A DNA stretch of 64,000 nt from Ctenosaura bakeri (lineage: Eukaryota; Chordata; Lepidosauria; Squamata; Iguanidae): contig CAOLHI010001432.1 of NCBI GenBank assembly GCA_948474755.1, positions 186,001 through 250,000 on the forward strand. Reading direction: 5' to 3'. How positions within the stretch are numbered: the stretch's first letter is position 1; every line of letters starts with the position of its first letter. Below, in pieces: positions 57,862 to 64,000 of this stretch. The translations under genes were made by a program, and so were the position numbers. A model generated the notes under the pieces. That model ran no database searches and was not told the DNA's origin. It was given only the letters and a program-made list of their open reading frames with translations.

Positions 57862-59639
57862 CAGAATATCAGAAGCTGGGTCCTTATACATGCAAATCAT
57901 GTGCCTTACCTGCTTGACTATGGTCCCTCCCAGAGAAATGTAATATATACATTCAGTGTCTGCCCCATGTGACATCATCTCAGTATAAGCCATGGTTACC
58001 AGTTTTCCTTTGTTTCAAGAGATGACCTTTATATGAGAACATCATAGCTCTATTGAACACCATAAAATTGACACTGCTGTCCCCAGTGCGTGCTCTCTTT
58101 CTGTCTCTTTCTCCCTTCCTGCTTAAAAATATCCTCTGCCAAATCAAATGCAATACTGTGTTTAGCATCATTCTCACTGAATCTCATCCAAACATTTTGA
58201 GTGTCCCTCCAGGATGTTTGGATAAAAATGTGCTATTCTGAGAACCGAGAGGCAGCGAGCTTTCAGCTGATGGAGGTACTGTCAGCACAGAGATGACCTG
58301 TCGAACTTTTGATATATGGAAGACAGAGATAGCCAGTAACAAAAATAACACTGCCATGAACCGCCAGTGGCTTTGGAATGCTAACATGAACTACAGGCAT
58401 ATGTGCTTTCCCAATTTTGCAAAATCCATGGAGGTCACCTTATGTTGAGTTCCATGGACCAGAACAATTAGCACAGATTAAGTACTTCTTAACCTTTTGT
58501 AATCCACTTTTAATATATATTAGAGTGCTTCAAAGAACAGATCCCATATTTCTACCAACATGAGTGAAATATGTAACCAATACTGGGATTTTTCAAGTGT
58601 TGGCCATAGCAATGCACTGAGCATCTCCCTATGACAAAAGAGAAATGAGCCAACTGGCAGCCTTGTCCCAAGCACAACTCTGGAAAAATCAATGGGACAA
58701 TCCAGACTCAAAGCCAGAGACCCCAGGTAAAACAAAAAAGTCCTGTCTTTCATTCACTTTCATCTGAGGATATTGGGATGCAGAACACAGTCCCACTAAC
58801 TGAGGAGCATAATGCAGGTCTGTAGCTTGGATCCTTCGTGATCCAATCAAGATAAAGCACAGACTTTCAGGCAGCAGGCCTCAGGACCAGCCTCAACCCT
58901 CCTTTGGCAACTTGCAGTAGAAAGGACCCATCTTGTGTATGGGGAAACTCAGGCAACATTTTATTGTGGTGAAACAGTGGTAGGTTACTGCACACAGGCA
59001 CCTGACTGATATGGCATGATTCAAGCAGCCAACATCAGCGCAAAACCAGGGTTCCAGAAGGTAAGAGGAGCTATGTTGGATCAGACCAAAGCCCTCTTTA
59101 ACCCAACATTCTGTTCCCTGGAACCAGTTGTCAAAGGGAACTCCATGAGCAGCCACTTATCCTACATATTGTGGATCTGCTGATCCCTTACCTGGTTTGA
59201 ATAGGGTGAAAATGAGCCCAGGGATCCTTTTAATCTACACAATTGTAACACTGTAATTCCCACTTAGTTGCCATGGTTCCATACTTTCCAACATTTCACA
59301 GTTGAGAACTGGGATACATGTGGCCCAACAACATCAGAGTGTGGTCAAGATGGCAAATGTTTATTAGAAAGAACATGAAAAGGTAGAAGTGTCGGCAGCA
59401 ATCTGCTTTTGCCTGAGCCTACTGTTTGGATTTCACCCCCTCTTTTCTTGTCCCCCATGCTGAGTTAATTGAGTGCAAACTACTTTTGCACCGTGAATGT
59501 GATCTGCAACTATTGAAAGTGAAGGGAGAAAGTGGGAGGAGGAGAGAGCAACTGGGACATTTTGAAAGCAGCTGAAAAAAGTAGGATGGCAGAGGTTTAA
59601 CTGAGACTGTCCCTGCCCAATCAGGACAGTTGGAGGGTA

Positions 59640-59780
59640 TGTGATCCCATCTTTTGGAATCCTGGGATTTGGCAGAATCTGAGGATCTGTCAGAGAGCTT
59701 CTGACAGGGTTCAGTAGGATGAAACCATGACAGTTAAAATGGAATCAAGGTGCTATAACTGTGCAGTCTGAACGGGCCCC
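59640..59780. mobile_element. Second palindromic family, partial copy
   Basis: GGAATCCTGGGATTTGGCAG is on the left, and GATGAAACCATGACAGTTAA then GGTGCTATAACTGTGCAGTC on the right. The left terminal part is missing. Confidence 0.5.
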
Positions 59781-61257
59781 TGGTTGATTGGCTGCTTTGG
59801 GGATGGGTGGAGAGGGAGAGCGTGTGGTTCCTGGGTGTGCTTTTTGCCAGTTCTGAACATGACCTGTACTATTTCCTCCTCCCATAGCAAAGAATTTGTC
59901 ACTGAGGTGCAAAGGGATAATGTGAGTGTGTTATGAGCAACCTTTTTGATAAAGCCAATGTTTTCATTACCTGTGGCCATAGAGGGAATGGGTTCAAGGA
60001 GTAAATGCAGCCAGTTCATGCTGGAGTTCTTCCTTCTACTCTAGCAGGACTCCGGACCGAGGCACTGAGGCCATATGGAGCCCCAGTCTGTCCTGGAACG
60101 TGAACAGCCAAAGAATTTGGCAGTTCAGCAAATGGAGCACACGCGGTCCAGAAAGAAACGCAACTCAGCAAATGCTTGCTATAACCCTATAATACCTCCC
60201 ACCTGTGCTATGGTGATGGAAGCGCCCAGGCCCAGCGTAGGAACAGCATATGGCCTGCTGCTGTTGAACACTTCTCTCCCCCACCTTCGCCACCATGCCA
60301 CCTCCCCTCTAAATCACCTCGCCTTTCATATGAACTGTGTCCCAGCTGGATAGCAGTGTGGTTGCCATGGTGACAGAGGGATGCTGGTTGCCTTGATAAG
60401 CTGAAATTTCACACACTCTCCTCCCACACAGCCTGGACCAATTCTCCTTGCTCCTTTCTCCCCCTTCATATGAGGCCCTGGAATGAAGTGGCAAAGAGAA
60501 CAGAACCCCATGTGCAGGGAGCGCACTTGGGCAGGGTGTGTGAAAACGTTTGGAGCTGATCCCTGCGGGATGATTGGCAAGGATGGAGGGCGTGGACTTC
60601 CCTGAGTAGATATGGAAGAGAGGGTGGTATCTTAGAGACGGTCTCCATGGAGGCCCCTTCACACAAACCCGGATGGCTCATTGATATGCTGGGGCTGCTG
60701 TTTTAATTTCACTATTTTTTCTCTCCTCTCCCTCCCCATGCTTATTGGACAGGCAGTTCACTGCCTGAAACATGCGTGGGTCTCACTCTCCAGGTGGGCA
60801 GCCATTACACCATCCCAGAGGGGAAATGCTTTTCGCTCTCCACCATTAATTTTCCCCATTCAGTGGAAGACCCCCCTCCTCTACCTCACAGTTTTTCATA
60901 TGACCTGCTGTACAGTTAATATTACCAGTGCAACATTAAAGGAAGCAAAGGGATTGGTTTACCTTACAGTGAGGTGATTTCTTTTAGTTTAGCAGGACAA
61001 AGCATGGCGGGGGAGAATGTACAACTCAAAAGAGCTTTGTTTCTCTCTCTGCACCATTTTGTGGCTCATTCGGAAGTGCAGTAGAGTCAAATGTGTCAGT
61101 AGAAACCATGGGGAGTCCCTTTCCCTCCTCACAACATTGGCAGATCAAATTCAGAGGTGCAGCCATATTCTGAGACAAAGAATGTTCATTGCAAATATTG
61201 GCCAGTAATCTGTATCAGCTAGTTAGTTAAATATACTTTACTAAGTAATCTCTCCTA

Positions 61258-61419
61258 GGCCATTTCCGCACGAGGCTGTTATAGCGCTATGATTCCACTT
61301 TGTACATCCTGTGGAATCCTGGGGTTTGCAGTTTTAGGAGGGAAACTGCAAACCCCAGGATTCCATAGGATGTTGAAAGTGGAATCATAGCGCTATAACA
61401 GCCTTCTGCGGAAATGGCT
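61258..61419. mobile_element. Palindromic element, copy 7
   Basis: The left end is GGCCATTTCCGCACGAGG and the right CTGCGGAAATGGCT, with perfect CTA flanks on both sides. It has the shortest centre (GTTTTAGGAGGGAAAC). It is the cleanest case for a 3-bp target duplication. Confidence 0.86.
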
Positions 61420-61754
61420 CTAGCCTGACTCCTCCCAAACCTGATGGAAACATCATTCATCTATGCTCTGATCACTGGCAGAATGGACTTTCTTTGCCCC
61501 ATGCAGCTGATGCCCAGTAAAATATTTTGGTGGGGGAGTTACTATTGTAGCAAGAATGTCACAGTTGTGACTAAGGAGTGATTATGAATACGGAACAGTT
61601 ATGGATGAGTAGATCTAGGTAACTGTTCTGTATCCATGATTACTACTTTGTCCTGATTGTGACACTTGCCATGATTGTAACACTATTAACTAAGCAACTG
61701 ATCCAGAATACTGTCTATTGTTGATTATTGGCCAAGATCTAGCATCATCTTGCA

Positions 61755-61940
61755 CTTTCCCCCCCACTGCATTGTTGTAGCACTATGATTCCAATAGACT
61801 CCTGATACTTGCAGGGTTTTTTGGGGGGGAGGGGTAGAATTCTTAGCTAGAGAAATCTAGTACTTCGCAAAACTACAAACCCCAAGATTCCACAGGATGC
61901 ATCTATAACTGTTCAAGTGTTATCATTTTCTGTATGGAAG
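61755..61940. mobile_element. Degraded palindromic element
   Basis: GTAGCACTATGATTCCAATA and TAGAATTCTTAGCTAGAGAA, then CTACAAACCCCAAGATTCCA, retain the family layout; termini are lost. Confidence 0.45.
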
Positions 61941-62269
61941 GCTGCTCCTGGAATGTACATTTCTACTTGATAGAACTCTGATCCATCACTGTTCCCACAT
62001 GGAGAACTCACCTGTCTCCTGCCTGTATTTCCACATGGTCATTTACTGGCTATGAGAGGGCAGGGAACAGCCATCCATCATCTGATTACATTCCTATAAC
62101 TGAACACACAAAAACAAGAGGGTGAGATCATCATTGTGTGTCCAGCCATAGGAATGTAGTCAGATGCTGTCTGACTGTAAATGGCTATATGGGGTGTTGG
62201 AGGCAGGAGACAAAAACAGGTGTAAATTGGATTTATGCCTGTGTATATCACCAAAAGGATACCAGCCAT

Positions 62270-62430
62270 TATTAGTTGTATTTATCTCCTACCTTCAGTG
62301 AGCTCAAAGTGGTGTACATTACTCTCCTCCTCTCCACTTTGTCCTCTCAATAACCCTGTGAGGTAGGTCAGAGTGAAAGAAAGAGGGACTGTCACCTTCT
62401 AAGTTTTGAACTGTGGTGATCACAGAGGGC
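62270..62430 (-). repeat. MIR-like SINE/L2-end fragment
   Basis: GTATTTATCTCCTACCTTCA, GTCCTCTCAATAACCCTGTG and AGGTAGGTCAGAGTGAAAGA are the recurring end module of squamate MIR-like elements. Confidence 0.5.
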
Positions 62431-63164
62431 AGAGCTTGGAATAATTCTGTAAAATGTTTGAGGCACTAGTTATTACTCTGGTTGTTATCAGCACTGGCCT
62501 TTAATCAAAACTCCCCCACCTCTTCCCAAACAGTTCCAAAGCATAATTTTGGGGAAAGAATAAATGAAAAGTGGCATTCATGTGAATTGGGGCGAAACTA
62601 ACATCGTTGCTCTGCTTTACCTGCCAGTGTATCATGTTCAGTGATTTCTTTTTCTTGTGACATTTTGCTTTTGAGCTGTGTTGATGGAGGCACATGCAGT
62701 GTCCGGGCAGGTGGAAAGTTTAGCCTGTTTTAACTAAATCCCAATTGTGGCGTGCTTTCTTTCCTCCACACAACTCAAACAGGAGCTATCAAGCTAGTCC
62801 TGTTCTGCATAGCCTGGTCTTTGGTTCTGTAACCCTGCTGCAGATCTCTATGGAATTAGTAATATTCTTTGATGATCCATTGCTAGAATGCAAATTAAAC
62901 CCATGGGGCCTTTCCTTCCTTATGTAGGATGGTTTCACATCTGATGTAAGAAATGACAGTGTTCAAAAGCCTGTGGGAGAATACATCAGCCTCACAAGAA
63001 TGCTGACAATGACCATAAAGTTGTGATTCTTGAACAAAAGAAGCTCTGAAGACATACTGTATTAGAATGAGAGATGACTGAGTTATAATTCAGAGATTCA
63101 GTTCTGCTGCCTTTGTCAGGGTGAGGCACATGCAGCCCCATGCCATTCTCCTCCTCTGTTTTTT

Positions 63165-63540
63165 TATTTATACCCCACCTCTCCCCAAAATTGGGACTCA
63201 AGGTGGCTTACAATTTAAAACAAATGCTGTTTTACTCAAAAACATGTAAATGATCAATATCAAAATACAATTAAACTATTCACAATGTTAAGATGATTTA
63301 AAATGTACATTTAAAGAGCAGATTAAAAAGAGATCTATAAAAACAATACAGCATCCTTTTAAAAGCCCTTCCTTCAGTTCTAAAAGCCTGTTGGATTTAA
63401 AAAAAAAAGTTTGTTTGTCAATAGAAGGACAGCAAGGAGTGGGGGGTACATTTTGACCACCCTGGGATGGGAATTCTAGAGCCTGGGGACAGCCACCAAG
63501 AAGACCTGATCATAACCCCCTGCCAGCCATGCTTGTGAAG
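63165..63540 (-). mobile_element. L2-like LINE remnant, - strand
   Basis: TTTATTTATACCCCACCTCT and GACTCAAGGTGGCTTACAAT at the low end are the reverse of an L2-type 3' end; AATTCTAGAGCCTGGGGACA and GCCACCAAGAAGACCTGATC recur from the copies at 29.1 and 51.7 kb. It is interrupted by element B at 63551. Confidence 0.55.
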
Positions 63541-63550
63541 GTGGTGGGAC

Positions 63551-63973
63551 TAAGACCCTTTTTGCATGGCATTTTCGATGCGAAAGGGCCCCTCGAGTGT
63601 CGCGCACATGTGAGGAGCGGTCCACATGATGCACTCACATTTGTGCGACGCTCCAGGGCCTGACGGACTGTGCACGCATTTTTTCATTTTCAGCTTAAAG
63701 CTGAAAATGGTGCGCAGTCGCGCATCACTCCAGGGCCCTGTGTGCACTTACCTTGCATGCAGAGCCTCAGGAGTCAGGCCGGTCATGCTTCCTGTCCAGT
63801 GCAGTCTGTGCAGTCCCAGGCTGCACTGTGAAAGGAAGAGGTGGGGCTCTCGCAGGAGCACGAAGCTCATGCAGAGCTGAAGGACCCCGGACGTGAGAGC
63901 CTCTCTCCGGAGGCTGCTTGCACGAGCCCCGCACCTCAGCACTGCGAAAAGGTAAGGTGCTAAAAGGGTCTAA
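63551..63973. mobile_element. Element B of the two-copy family
   Basis: The ends TAAGACCCTTTTTGCA and (inverse) TTAGACCCTTTTAGCA are inverted repeats. CTAAG occurs at both ends. The interior has TTTCAGCTTAAAGCTGAAA and GTGCGACGCTCCAGGGCC, matching element A in the opposite orientation. A 64-codon open frame within it is not convincing. Confidence 0.65.
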
Positions 63974-64000
63974 GAAATGGCTTTTATTACGTCCGCCGCC

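Larger units (their letters stand above)
36298..64000 (+). other. DBN1: Apparent DBN1 intron 1 (to window end)
   Basis: No second drebrin exon was recognised in the remaining 27.7 kb, so I treat this as intron 1. It contains a second CpG island (43.3-45.5 kb), seven copies of a palindromic element, CR1 and L2-like LINEs and several SINEs. Stretches 46.3-51.4 kb and 57.9-61.2 kb show mostly unannotatable AT-rich sequence with small repeat remnants. A short, diverged exon could have been missed by eye. Confidence 0.55.

Noticed and set aside
1..64000. CRISPR array, operon, tRNA/rRNA gene or retroviral genes
   Set aside because: Nothing of the kind is visible. The repeats are transposons and microsatellites, and no gag/pol/env-like frame of retroviral type was recognised.

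Overview
The window is vertebrate nuclear DNA, most likely from a squamate reptile and probably an iguanian lizard. The evidence is a short-intron/long-intron gene layout, CpG-island promoters, CR1 and L2-like LINEs, a lizard-type tRNA-derived SINE ending in (CAA)n, a 5S-rRNA-headed SINE, and a SPIN-type hAT element. No bacterial or viral gene was recognised. The species call is inference from repeat content only.

Two genes are certain, both on the + strand and in the same tandem order as PDLIM7 and DBN1 in human (5q35). (1) PDLIM7 (Enigma) runs from an intron at position 1 to a poly(A) signal near 33.36 kb. The exon encoding the N-terminal part of its PDZ domain is not visible. The remaining exons were placed by splice sites, reading phase and similarity to the known protein: 12371-12522 (rest of PDZ), 15346-15376, 16384-16556, a 17-nt microexon at 18596-18612, an 84-nt cassette at 19407-19490, 21276-21430, 21956-21992, an alternative terminal exon at 22324-22420 that makes a LIM-less short form, 26945-27003, 27504-27744, 28298-28478, 29930-30050, 31447-31562 and 32020-32106 (three LIM domains and stop). 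With the long alternative exon and the cassette included, the exons sum to 1437 nt, an exact multiple of three. (2) DBN1 (drebrin) starts in a CpG island at 35.6-37.3 kb. Only coding exon 1 (36212-36297, start of the ADF-H domain) is seen, so intron 1 appears to fill the rest of the window, at least 27 kb.

A second CpG island (about 43.3-45.5 kb) lies inside the apparent DBN1 intron 1 and could be an alternative promoter. It is flanked and invaded by a palindromic transposon family (TIR GGCCATTTCCGCAC, 3-bp target duplications), which has seven copies between 37.8 and 61.4 kb. Some of these copies are nearly perfect ~180-bp hairpins.

Other accessory content: a complete SPIN-like hAT element with an 8-bp target duplication and a GC-rich interior (5681-6471); four Tigger-like mariner-type elements; a CR1 LINE (51691 to about 53345, - strand) nested in a decayed L2-like LINE; a triple nest at 28.5-29.3 kb (LINE, palindromic element, SINE); and a pair of related low-copy elements at 57.5 and 63.55 kb. 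I did not see a convincing undescribed protein-coding system. The most original signals are the palindrome family with its CpG-island association, the GC-rich cargo in the SPIN-like element, and the phase-matched alternative exon block in PDLIM7.
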